From positions 20,912 to 31,509 of the forward strand of contig WELB01000070.1 of NCBI GenBank assembly GCA_009602725.1: 10,598 nt of DNA, read 5' to 3'. A program made the translations under genes and the position numbers. Source of the stretch: Spirogloea muscicola. Taxonomy: Eukaryota; Streptophyta; Zygnematophyceae; Spirogloeales; Spirogloeaceae. The notes beneath the pieces were generated by a model. It ran no database searches and was not told where the DNA came from. It was given only the letters and a program-made list of their open reading frames with translations. Below, piece after piece: positions 1 through 10,000 of the stretch; the first letter of the stretch is position 1, and each line of letters begins with the position of its first letter.

Positions 1-30
1 GGCAGCCCGGGCCGCCATCGCCGCCGCCAT

Positions 31-62
<32 letters not shown>

Positions 63-70
63 GGGGCTAG
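1..70. other. Possible edge of a neighbouring gene (orientation unresolved)
   Basis: Two readings are open. On the plus strand, an incoming frame from base 2 gives AARAAIAAAM, then polyproline, GG and TAG at 68-70, which would be the C-terminal end of a gene lying to the left. On the minus strand, ATG at 30-28 opens MAAAMAARAA to the window edge, which would be the start of a gene transcribed leftward, after PAN2 and on the same strand, with the CGG run as its 5' leader. Thirty to seventy bases of GC-rich sequence cannot separate these from non-coding repeat. Confidence 0.25.
32..62 (+). repeat. CCG triplet microsatellite (about ten units)
   Basis: An uninterrupted run of CCG units ends in GGGGGGCTAG. 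Read on the plus strand in one frame it is a polyproline run ending in a TAG stop. On the minus strand it lies directly upstream of an ATG at 30-28. Confidence 0.95.
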
Positions 71-1091
71 CAGCTCCAGTCCAGGGTGACAGTTCTAGTG
101 CACTAACTTGGTTACACATACAACTGCGCGTCAACGAGTTCACGTCGTAATACCCTCCATTAGGGGTGCCTCTTTGCTAGCTGCAAGTCACTCCCACTTG
201 CGGCTGCTGACTCGAGGTTACTCAGCTCCTGAACCCTAATGGCTTGCATCACTGTGTGATTTTGGTGCCTCACTTATAAGCTGCTCCGCCTGCTTGACGT
301 AACTACGTGTAGCTGAACCCAGCAGGCCTGAGTAGAAAGTGCTCGCCCATAGAGAAGATGGAAGATGTGTGTATTAAGAGATGGGGAGGCCATGTGTGGC
401 AGCTTTGTTTCTGTTACTTAGCGCTTCCCCTGGCCCCCTTCTCGTACTCTGTTCATTCTTTTTCGGGCTGGTTGTTCCAGCCCCTATTCTCAATGGGCGA
501 GCACTTTCTTCCCATGTGTGGCCAAGTACAAAGGCAAGCACATTGACAAATGCACGTCACCTGCTGCTAAGCCGACCCGCCCAGTAACCACGAGTCAGCA
601 CATAGAGGTCGCTGACTGATGCTCGAATACCGGATGGCAATCGACAAGCTCTCAAACTACCAGCCAAGGCTCGACCAGCTTTCTGATGCAACGCATGAGC
701 CTGAGCTCGCTGCAGACAAGCTGACACTCGACGTCGCAAAAATGACAGGTAGGCAGCCGGCATACCCATCTGGGCTGGAAGCATATCCTCGCGTCGTGCA
801 TATCCCAGACTCGCTATGTTCTCAAGTAGGGTATGGAAGCGAGGACCCAAGCAGCCTAAAGTGTCGATTGCGGTCGAGAGAAGGTGGTCGCTGCGGGGGT
901 AGTCAGAGTAGTGTCGGAGCTTTCTCTGCTAAGCACCTCCCACTGCGTGGCCAGCAATGTGTGTGGAAGCGGAACTCTTGTATGCCTCGGTCACCACCAC
1001 ATCCACCAAGGCTCGTGGGCCTCCGCCAGGTTGTACACCCACAATGTCCAGGGTGCGACGGTGATGGCGAAAGAGGTGGCGAAAGAGAAGG

Positions 1092-1112
1092 GGGGCTGGC
1101 AAAGCCAGCCCC
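1092..1112. repeat. GC-rich hairpin, 9-bp perfect stem, AAA loop
   Basis: GGGGCTGGC (1092-1100), AAA, GCCAGCCCC (1104-1112), followed on the plus strand by AAAAG. It lies in intergenic DNA. A structured transcript element is possible, but nothing nearby identifies one. Confidence 0.8.
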
Positions 1113-1246
1113 AAAAGAATGGACAATGCCCAAAGCCAAAGAAAGAGGTGCCGAAAAAGGACTACACTACCAAACACGACAACGTAGGGGCCCAACTGAC
1201 TTGGGCGCCCAAAGCTGAGCCAGGTGGTACAAGGTATTCAAGTTGG

Positions 1247-1251
1247 TTACA
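1247..1251 (-). promoter_or_regulatory. Candidate TGTAA polyadenylation signal for PAN2
   Basis: TGTAA is the usual poly(A) signal of chlorophyte algae. On the minus strand the first TGTAA I found after the PAN2 stop is here, giving a 3' UTR of about 250-270 nt. A five-base match occurs often by chance, and the algal assignment is itself inferred. Confidence 0.3.
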
Positions 1252-1265
1252 CGGATGATTAACAC

Positions 1266-1376
1266 ACTTCTACATGTACAATGGACGGCCCTTTGCTCTC
1301 CGGAGGGAACACGCAGCCATGCAATTCCTGGTGCATCTGGCGCTTGTGGGTCCACTAAGATGTGACATGTAGAAGT
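1266..1376. repeat. 12-bp inverted repeat pair 87 bp apart in the PAN2 3' flank
   Basis: ACTTCTACATGT at 1266-1277 and its exact reverse complement ACATGTAGAAGT at 1365-1376 bracket 87 bp. The pair could be the ends of a tiny non-autonomous element or the stem of a long-loop hairpin in the 3' UTR. No clear target-site duplication flanks it. Confidence 0.7.
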
Positions 1377-1500
1377 TCAGATGCCTCATGGTGCATCCCA
1401 GCTATAAGCGGCCCGCTCAAGGCATTTATTCCCCTCGCCTAGGCCTACAGTAAGTGTGACAGCAAGCTGCCGACCATAAGCGGACATCCTAGTGGCTATG

Positions 1501-4065
1501 TCATGATTGCACGTGTGCTTGGAAAGGTTCCGTGGTTATCGTGGTGACATCACGGACAAACTCCCACCCATGCCTGCGCCCATACCGATAGATCTCCAGT
1601 AGCTGCAAAATGCTTGCACAATTATCTTGAGTGAGAACTTGGAGCTTTGAAGCCTTCATTGTCGTCAGACGATTTCAACAACCACCTACCAGCAGTAATA
1701 TGATAAGAAACCCATCAATGAGAATGATGAATGAGTGCAGAGGCGAGCAACAAGACAACATCTTGCATCAGATCATGTAGGCTGCTGCGTGTATTGCCAA
1801 CCTTTTCTTGGAACTCGCCAGAGGCTACAAGCTGCTTGTATTTCTCATACAAGCGAAGGGCCTAGACATGCACAAATAGGACAATCAGCAAGCACAAAGC
1901 TGGCACATGACGTCCCCCGTATTCAGCTTGCACTGCTCATGATAGTACCTCATGCAGAGCACAGTCAAGGTTACCTGTCCAACACACATTAGCAGGACCT
2001 GAACCCAACCACTGCATAAGCAAATGATAGTTTTATAATGTTGACTTCGTAGAGTCATTATGGACCTCACCGTGCAAGCGTCCTCTATGCTGTCATGACT
2101 CTCTGATTGGATCTGAATCTGTACAAAGTGAAGCAGTCAAAGCAGTCATGCTTTCACCAGCAGCAGCCCCCTCTTTCCGTGTTTATGCTTGCAGGAGGTT
2201 CTGGCTACGTAAGAACGATGACTTATGAACCACATACCCAGAGACAGAGATCTCTCAAGTCTCTCATGTGGACGCGAAACAGGTGACTAGAAAGCATTCT
2301 GCCACGAGTTGCCATACATTGAGGAGATAGGACGCGAGGAAGCGTAGAGAGAGCTTGCGCTGCCGCTTCAAGTGGAATAGGTCCACTGTGTCCACGACCT
2401 GCACCAGGTTTGTGAATCAGCTCGCACTTCATGATGGAGCATGCACAGCAGGACCCATGCCCCAGACACATTCTCAAAGAGAAGCACTGTGGCTAAGTCC
2501 TTGCACTTGCTAAGCATCTGCGCAGCATGCCATGCCCAGCCCCTGAATGAGAAGCAGTCTGAAATTCTCCCTGTTACCTTCACTCACCTGATCACGTGGC
2601 ACCACAATGTTGATTATGCGGAAGTCTTTCTTCAAGCCGTGACCCACAAAGCGGCAGCCCTTGTCTACCTGTAACCAGTGAAGCCTTTCAGATATCACAA
2701 GCAAGGTCAAATTCGTCAAGATCATTGATGGAAGAGTCTTAGCCACCAATGGCAAAAGCATACTGCAGTATACATTGACACGACCTGCCCTAAAGATTTA
2801 ACAGACAACAAGGGCACCCTTGGCAACGAGTTTCACTCATGAGGATGCATGAAAGCACACCAGAAAACGGAGCTTGAGGTAGGCCTTCTTGAGAGTTGTG
2901 ACAGGATGTTTAGAGGAACTCGGGTCCTGAGACAAATTCAAGAAGGATGACAAACAAGAGTTAATGAAATAATGCTCCTGACGAGCTGCTCAGCTGTTGT
3001 GCCGGCGTGCTTGGACTAGCTGGAGCGGACAGATCCAGGAGACAGAACATGGGTATAGGAAATATCCCAGACTATATGTGGGTGCCAATGACATCAATTG
3101 ACATTGATTGACATTGATTGACGTCCTCTGGAAGAATCCCTGCTCAGCCTGGCCCCTGTTGTCCAGCCGCGAGCAACAGATGTGGCTCTTGCTCAGGACA
3201 ACCTCATGCATGGGTGGCATCTGACCAGGTCACCAGGAACAATGCCAGAGAAGCGTGTAAGGTAGTCATGAACTGGCTCCACCTGCCGCAGAGCAAATTG
3301 GAGTGTGAGGTCCACCGAGCCACATGCACAGCGTCCGCTAGTGCTTCACCGATGGCACTCGCGACAAACACAACAACCAGACGAATCTTGCATACCAACA
3401 AAGCAAGTGATAAAAGCTCTCAGAAGTCAGTCAACCCATACAGGCTATTGAACGCTTGTGGCATTGGTCTCAGTGAAGCCCACCGTTCGGATGTAGTCGT
3501 CCACACAGCAGATGCCTGAGTGAGGGCCATCTCCTCTGACCTGTTTAGATCAGACAGCAATGCTGTAATTGCAGAAGGCATAAGGCTTAGGTCGCACTGT
3601 GATGGTGCCATTATGAATGAGGACTTTGAAATACATCATGCAGCTAATGCGAAAATGTCAAGGTGAACTCTCCTACATATGTGTATACCAATAGCCCAGT
3701 ATTGAGAACATTGTCAGCTGTCTATGTCAAGGCAAGCACACTAATGGGTGATGTAGCACTGGAATCTGCAACCTACCACGCTCACTCTCGCAAGGGAAAG
3801 ACGGGCAGGCCTTTTGAGGTACTCAACTCCACTGCCATCGATCTCCTACAGTCCAGCAAGCACACCTGTCACCAAGTACTCAGCCCCTAGGCTAAACTTT
3901 GTCCTCTATGCTTGTGAATGAGGAAGATACATAAGATCTGACCATGCAGGTAACAAGCAGCAGGACTAAGACAGCCCCGACCATGATGCCTGCACTGTCA
4001 GCAAGGTATACCTTTGCAGCAGGAGACAAGGCAACAAACTCCGCATCGATTCCAAGCAACATTCC
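1501..4065 (-). other. PAN2: PAN2 exons 18-27: DEDDh 3'-5' exonuclease domain and C-terminus
   Basis: Exons: 4065-4012, 3845-3777, 3540-3484, 3282-3226, 2926-2861, 2668-2588, 2398-2318, 2118-2071, 1861-1802 and 1602-1501. They encode residues 999-1222. Motif ExoI is GIDAEFVAL (Asp1005, Glu1007, exon 18), ExoII is FVGHGLKKDF (Asp1114, exon 23) and ExoIII is SHDSIEDA (His1161, Asp1166, exon 25). These are the metal-binding and catalytic residues of the RNase D/DEDDh family. Between them lie RPARLSLARVSV (exon 19), VRGDGPHSGI and VDDYIRT (exon 20), VHDYLTRFSGI (exon 21), TTLKKAYLKLRFL (exon 22) and VDTVDLFHL (exon 24). Exons 26-27 carry LRLYEKYKQL and YGRRHGWEF, matching the conserved end of PAN2. 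An 18-residue tail after GWEF is not recognisable. All nine internal introns are phase 0. Nothing suggests loss of activity. Confidence 0.93.
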
Positions 4066-7000
4066 CTGCCAGAGGACACGCTCAAAGGTTGCAGCATCCA
4101 CAGGTTTGGAAATTGGCCTCAACATTTCCGACACGTCTGCTGCACAGGTTGGTATAAATATTCTAGCTCCTGATAAGGCATGAGGTGAAAGAATATAGAG
4201 AACTTTCACAATATGCACCAAGGAAGCATATACTCACTGGTCCCAGCTGCTCCTTGGAGAGGTCCACAGGCCACAATGACGGGGCTGCATTCTGATGGGT
4301 GAATTGTTGCTGAGGCCTCTGAGAGGACTCCGCCATCAGATGCTGGAATAATGTGTCTGGGATCGGGGAAGAGAAAGTGGGATTCTGGAGGAGATCAAAT
4401 ACAGGGCACAACAAGTCACAAGGAGGACCTTCAGCTGTTGATATGATAGCACATTCTAAAGAGCCAGGGAGAAATGTAATTGAAATACATAATGGACGCT
4501 GCAGGTGGACTCTGCACAGCAAGCTGCAAAAGGGTATCAGATAGTGACCTGTGACCGAGATAAGCTTAGATGGAGCTGTCTGGGCAGGTGCTGCGAGGAT
4601 GAAGGTGGCGGTACTGTGAGAGGGGAGCGCCACTGCTCTCTTTCCGACTCTGACAGAATAGCCGGAGTTGCACTCGGGCTGTCGCCGAACGACTGCGTGC
4701 GGTCGAACTTCGACACCTCTGCAATTTGGGTGTAGTACAGCAAGCAGGGGATCTTCCTCTTGCCGTAGAAGCTAACCTGTTCATCAAAATGGGTTGTACT
4801 AAGGTCAGGAGCACAAGGCGCAAATACATGCTACTTGGGCTTCTTCAAACGACAATCCATGAGGACAACAATGGCAACTGCAGGAAGGTTTGGTGCAGCC
4901 CGGCATTACCACTTCCTGAGCCGGTGTTGGGGTTATACAGAAATCGTTGAAGAGCATCCACTTGCTCTTGGCTGCGGAGGACGGCCCCGGTAACCCACTG
5001 GCACTTGGCGACCCCAGCGCCACTGCCATCCCAGCTGCCGGAGGTGCACTCAGAGCAGCGGCAGCGGCGGAGACGGTCCTCTCAGCGTGGCTTGTGGCGG
5101 CGTGCACGCTTTGGCCAACAGCCGAAGAGGATCTGCTTATTGGTCTCAAGTGGAGCGGCGAGAGCGTCGGGGAGAAGTGGCCTGACGACCCCGGAGAATG
5201 CATGAGACTTCCGCCCTCGAGGTACGACCTCAGTATCTGCATTGGTGATTCAGACACCATCAATCTTGACTTTCTCCATGAAAGAGCACGCAAGACAAGA
5301 CGCCTCCATGCAAGTGTCGATGCAACATGCAAGTCTTGCACTCCAAGGATGGTGTCCAAACAAGCAACTGGAGGTCCATTCGAGATGAAAGAGGGGTTCG
5401 CACTTTGATGTGAGCAACGAGGTGGCCATCGTACGCCGAGGAAGCCTCATCAGTACGCGGGCCCTCTTCAATGTTGTCCCTTATGTTTGCAACCATAGCC
5501 GTCAGCTCATACACAGCTCTGACCACCTCGCTTTTGCTCCCTTTATTGCTAGGAGAGCCCAATGTCTTGGTGCTGGGCGAAGTTGCAGCGATCTGCTCAC
5601 CATCATTTCACGGTATTAGTTGGCCTTAGGTTGATCTGAACAATGCATTCGTTCCAAGGAGACCCACCATGCAAAGAGCTGAAGGAGCACAAGGCTTCTT
5701 GACCAGGCATGCAACGGCTAGCTGTACCAAGGTACCTCAGAAACCGAAACAGCCTTGCGATCAACATCAATGACAATCTCGATGTGGAAAGGGAGCCAAT
5801 GCTTGCTTGTTCTCTGCCTCAATGGCGTATGCCTAATGTCCTCCTTGGTCTGCCAGTAGGACAGCTCTGCCTCGGAGTGCACGCAGCAATTGACAATGAG
5901 AATCTTTGGGAGCACCTGGGGCACCTTCACCTGCACAACAGCACCCAATTTGAGCATCTTTCTTTGGTTGGGGCTTCAACGCACCGAGGAACTTGATGTA
6001 ATAGATGATGTCACGATTTTACCTATGCCAAGATTAGGCAAGGTCAAGTCAGCCATGAGTGTGCCAGCGCCTGAAAGTGACTCACTTGATGCACATGCTG
6101 GTAACCTCGGCATTGCTGACACCAGGCGCGCATATCCTCCTGCCGGCAAAGGCTCCTCTCCAGGATCTGAGCAAAGGTACTTGCATGAGCTGCCTGCGCA
6201 GGATACTGAATGAAAAATCATCACAGTAAGTCACTCAAGTGGTCCCTTGTAATTGTCATTATGATCATTTAGTCCTCAAGTGGCCACCAGTGGTGCATCT
6301 TACACATATAAAGCTTCAGGTCAGGTCAATCATGCAATCTCCACTACTTCACATCCTTAAAGTAGCAGCTGCACCAGCTGCTCAAGCTACAATTAGCACA
6401 CAATGCTGCAGTTGCTCGTTCCTCGCATGGCCGCTGTCTTTGCCCGCCAGTACCTGAAGGTCAACCTGAAAGGACCTCCTTTCTTGCACAACCTCATGGG
6501 AGGACCTCATGCACTGCAGAGGAACCGCCAAAGCAAAGCTGGACTCAATCACAACAAGCCTGATAGTAAGTGCACACAAATTGCGCTCCAAAGTCTACAA
6601 GTTCCACTGCCACGGTTTGCAGCTGGCCAACGGGCGGCACAAAGACACATACGCGGCTTCTGTTAGCAGACAATAGTACACGAGATGATGTGTGTGAGAA
6701 CTGCAAATGGGGAGTCACCATCATCATTGCGACATTTACAGCGAATACATACAACTTGCAAATGCTCCCAGCGGCTCATGGATGCAATTTAGAGATCAGC
6801 AAGGTAGGTCCCGAATCTAGGTTTGCAATGGAGGTGCGGTTCACTTTTGTGCAGTTTATAAGAGACATGCCAAACAGCTGATCCGTGATGGCCTCCTCGG
6901 GCAGGCCCCTTGGATCATCCCCCTCACGCGCAGCACCCGCTTCCTTGTGCAGCTGTGAACGCACTTGAGCAATGTCAGCATGGCACAAGTGCAGCACACG

Positions 7001-10000
7001 ACCATGGGTAGGTGCTGAGGTTCAAGACTTAGGGGTCAAGTCTTAGCAGAAGCCATGGAAGCTTGCTGCTGTCCACGGCGGATGCCACCAAGACGGGATA
7101 CTTCAACAGAAGATAAGTAGGTGAGGTGACATTATTTGCTGATATCAATTATTTCTTATTGCTCTGACGTGGTCAGAGCAATAAATCACCTGCTCAAGGA
7201 GGAACCTTGATAATGCCTGGATCCTCTTTGAGACCGACTTCTCCTTGAAGCTCTTGTACTCATCGGGGCCCTCAACCAGACCCAGCGCCACAGCCTCCTT
7301 TATTTGCCTCAATGCCCGTAAGAGATTGGTTGGCTGATGGCCCCATAGATCACAATCGATTGGCGCACAAGACGAGGTCAGTGCAACCGCATGGCAACTG
7401 CTTCAGAGATGAGCACATGCTGTCAAGTTGATTAAGCGTGCAGCTCCCAAGAGGCCTAAGGGCAGGTCACCTGGCATGTGTCGCCCTCGGCCAGGTCGAG
7501 CATGTGCAGCACAAAGCCAAGCTCGCAAGTGAGGCAAAACTCCACCTCACAGACATGGGATGTCACCGCTGCCCTCAGCGCAGGGATGAAGTAGAGCACC
7601 TGCCAGAAATGCATGAAACACAAGTAACGAGACACATACTCGTTCACTTAGGCAATGACACTGCCTGTGTAAGCTCCAACTGGCTGGCTCCTGACTAAGG
7701 TGGGGAGCAAGATTCTCAAGCCGGGGGCCAATGTTGAAGTTGGGCTTTCAATCAAAGCTGTAGGGTAAACATGAAGGCACTAGGCAGTCAGGCTTGTTAG
7801 CAGTCATGGCTGGAAGGCCTTGTGACATGCCTGAAGGAGGGCGTTGCAGTAGCTGTTGAGGACGTCATTTTCGAGGCCTGCAAAGCGCGTGCGGTTGTAG
7901 TAGCTGAAGTCGAACTCCTCAAATTTGTGCGAGCGCGACTGCTTGATCTCCACGTGGCCATAGCCCTTGGGCAGCCGGGGCGGCCTGGCAAAGGGCTGCC
8001 CCGAGGCATCCACGCCCACTGCCTGCCCGCCTACATTGCTGCTATTGCCGCCGTCGCCGTTATCCATCCACCAGTTGTCCTGCAGGACATCCATCGCTGC
8101 TGTTTGCCAGCTCAGGCTTCAGCTCAATTAAGCTCTCCAAGTGGCTTGCAGGCTTTGGCAATCGACGCTCCATCGCTAATGTGCAGATAGCCCAATCCAG
8201 TATTAGTAGTGTGCAGTAGCTCACTTCAATTGTTTTTGTGCAGGATCACGAGCAAAAAAGGATAGGTCTTACTGATTGGGCTTTTCGTTCAACCACAACA
8301 ACGCGATCCAAGGGGGCGAGCAGCAGATGAAGGCACCTTGAGCTGCTGGCGGGTGTTGCGGAGCGCCGTCACAGCGCACATGGCCTCGCCATAAGGCAGG
8401 CCGCGGCGCCAGCGGGGGTTCTGCACGTACCCGACGAAGTCCACAACATTCATCTGCTCAAGGAGTTCGCCGTCGATGGTGCGAGGGGGCATCCCCACTG
8501 AAAAGCTCTGATTTGGGTCAAGCGTTGATAGAGGCATCTCCTCTGTTATCGGCCTGCTTCCCCACAAGATTGGAAAAAGGTGTAATGAGATAGCAGTGGA
8601 GCACCAGATGATTGGCAACCAAGCCAAGCTATTCGCAAGTCACTCAACTCTCGGGGGTGGCAATATTGGCAAAAAAGGATAAGCCCAACAAAACACAACG
8701 GACTTTTGGACTTAACAAACAAGGCTATGCAGAACACAAGTCCAAGATGCTGGGGATTTTTGGAAGCGCGCGTGCCACCTGTAAGCGAGGGCAAAGGAGT
8801 CGGCCTCGCTGAGTGCGAAGATGGGCGTGGGGTGGTCGGCGACCTCAATCGGCTGGGAGAAGAGGTTGACGCGGCCCAATGCGCTTGCTCCCCACAGGTG
8901 CACGTAACCGCCGGCGTCGCCAAATGCAACCAGCTGGCCAGAGCTGCTGATGTCTGCAGCAAGCAGCGCATCACCCTCACAGTCCACCTGCCATTCATAG
9001 CGGCAGAACTCGCCGGCTCAGCGCCGCTCCCAGCGAACCAGCAGCAGGGCCACAAGAGCTCTGCCGCACTGCAGCCTACCGCCTCTGAGAGACGGCCGAG
9101 CTTGTGATCCCAGTACCTTTCCAGGCACTCATTGACGGGAGCTAAATGAAGAGCTAGGAATGAAGATAATCTAAAAAGAAAAGAGAGCAGCAAAAGTACC
9201 TCAAAGGCGGAGCGCAGGTCTGCACTCTATAACATGCTTCTGCAATGTATCGGTGATGGGGTGTAGCATGATGGGGTGTAGGACTAACAGGAGAGGCGCT
9301 CTACCTGGTACTGGTGAAACGAGAGCCCACTGCCCTGTACATCAGTGAGCACAACGGCGCCACTGGCTGAGGCGATGAGCAACACGGAGGAAAACGTGGG
9401 GTGGAACTTGAGCACTGACGGGCCCGGTGCAAAGGGCACGTGCGTCAGCGCACGCGCCGTCTGCCGCACGTCGAAGACCTGCAGGCGTCGGTGCCATGAA
9501 GCCTCCACAATCAGGCTGAATCTACATTGCGAGCTCTGAGAATGAGAGCTACATGAGATTTCATGTCATTGACATCTCAGCCAATTGGTCAATGCAGAAG
9601 CCTGGGATGTGCAGGAAGCAGCTTAGAGGGCTCGACGGCACCCGCCTTGACGAGGGGGTCAGCATAGAGCTGCCCCAAGCGGCGCGCGACGCCGCACGTC
9701 GCCAGGAGGTCGCCGCGCAGCTCGACGGCCGTCACGCCACCCGAGTGCGCCTCCAGCGCCGCCTCGCTGCGGCCCGAGCGCACGTCCACCAGCGCCACCT
9801 CGCCGGCCACGCCGCCGAGCGCCAGCAGCCGCCCGTTGCTGCGCAGCGTGCCCACGCCCTGGCTGCACACCAGCTGCCGCGCATGGCCCGAGGTGGCTGC
9901 ACGACCGTAAGCGTGTCATCCTCGCGCAGGGGCTTCAGAGTATAGGGTTTAGGATTTAGGGTCAGGGATTGGCGTCGCCATGCCACCAAGGCAGGCGCTC

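Larger units (their letters stand above)
71..1500. other. Intergenic region with the PAN2 3' flank; no gene supported
   Basis: This stretch holds the 3' untranslated region of PAN2 (below 1501 on the minus strand) and the space before whatever lies left of the window. Open frames exist on both strands, the longest being 199 codons at 619-1218 plus, but none resembles a known family. Their composition is rich in Arg, Pro and Gly as expected from unconstrained GC-rich DNA, and no splice-linked pieces form a recognisable protein. I saw no tRNA, rRNA or mobile-element coding sequence. Two inverted repeats are listed separately. Confidence 0.6.
4238..8079 (-). other. PAN2: PAN2 exons 7-17: catalytically inactive ubiquitin-hydrolase-like domain
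   Basis: Exons: 8079-7831, 7599-7471, 7333-7190, 6952-6845, 6585-6526 (tentative), 6205-6086, 5930-5736, 5592-5404, 5236-4910, 4776-4549 and 4384-4238. They encode residues 367-998. The start shows HVEIKQSRSHKFEEFDF then YYNRTRFAGLEN. The motif corresponding to the cysteine box of active ubiquitin proteases reads NSYCNALLQ, so the catalytic Cys position appears to be occupied by Ser, as expected for this pseudo-hydrolase. A zinc-type CxxC is seen in AWCQQC (exon 12). The fold continues through LPKILIVNC, WLPFHIEI, AVYELTAMVANI, GHLVAHIK, KWMLFNDF and KIPCLLYY. All introns inside this block are phase 0 in the model. Intron 7 (7830-7600) is GC-AG. Exon 16 could instead end at 4615 by using GTACCG as donor, since no homologue constrains that tail. 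Confidence 0.88.

Noticed and set aside
619-1218. 199-codon open frame on the plus strand in the intergenic region
   Set aside because: No recognisable family, a biased Arg/Pro/Gly composition in its second half, and overlapping open frames in other phases. The AAAATGACAG|GTAGGC sequence at about 751 looks like a donor, but no partner exon was found.
4170-4233. A 64-nt phase-1 intron joining LGPV to ARIFIPT upstream of the exonuclease motif
   Set aside because: The alternative GTGAGT donor at 4237 with the CTCTGGCAG acceptor ending at 4066 is phase 0, 172 nt like its neighbours, and gives GPGMLLGIDAEF, which matches the family's spacing before DAEF better.
4947-5408. 153-codon open frame on the plus strand
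   Set aside because: It lies opposite exon 15 and intron 14 of PAN2; the minus-strand reading has the conserved KWMLFNDF motif, so this is an antisense shadow.
5976-6224. 82-codon open frame on the minus strand across exon 12
   Set aside because: It is out of frame with the conserved FAQILERSLC and AWCQQC reading at 6205-6086.
7804-8094. Independent small protein starting at ATG 8094
   Set aside because: The frame is that of PAN2 exon 7, but the ATG lies upstream of the phase-0 acceptor CTGCAG; the five codons before 8079 are better read as intron end.
8546-9193. 215-codon open frame on the minus strand, the longest in the window
   Set aside because: It runs through intron 4, exon 5 in the wrong frame, and intron 5. 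The frame matching PAN2 (LVAFGDAGGYVHLW) is a different one.
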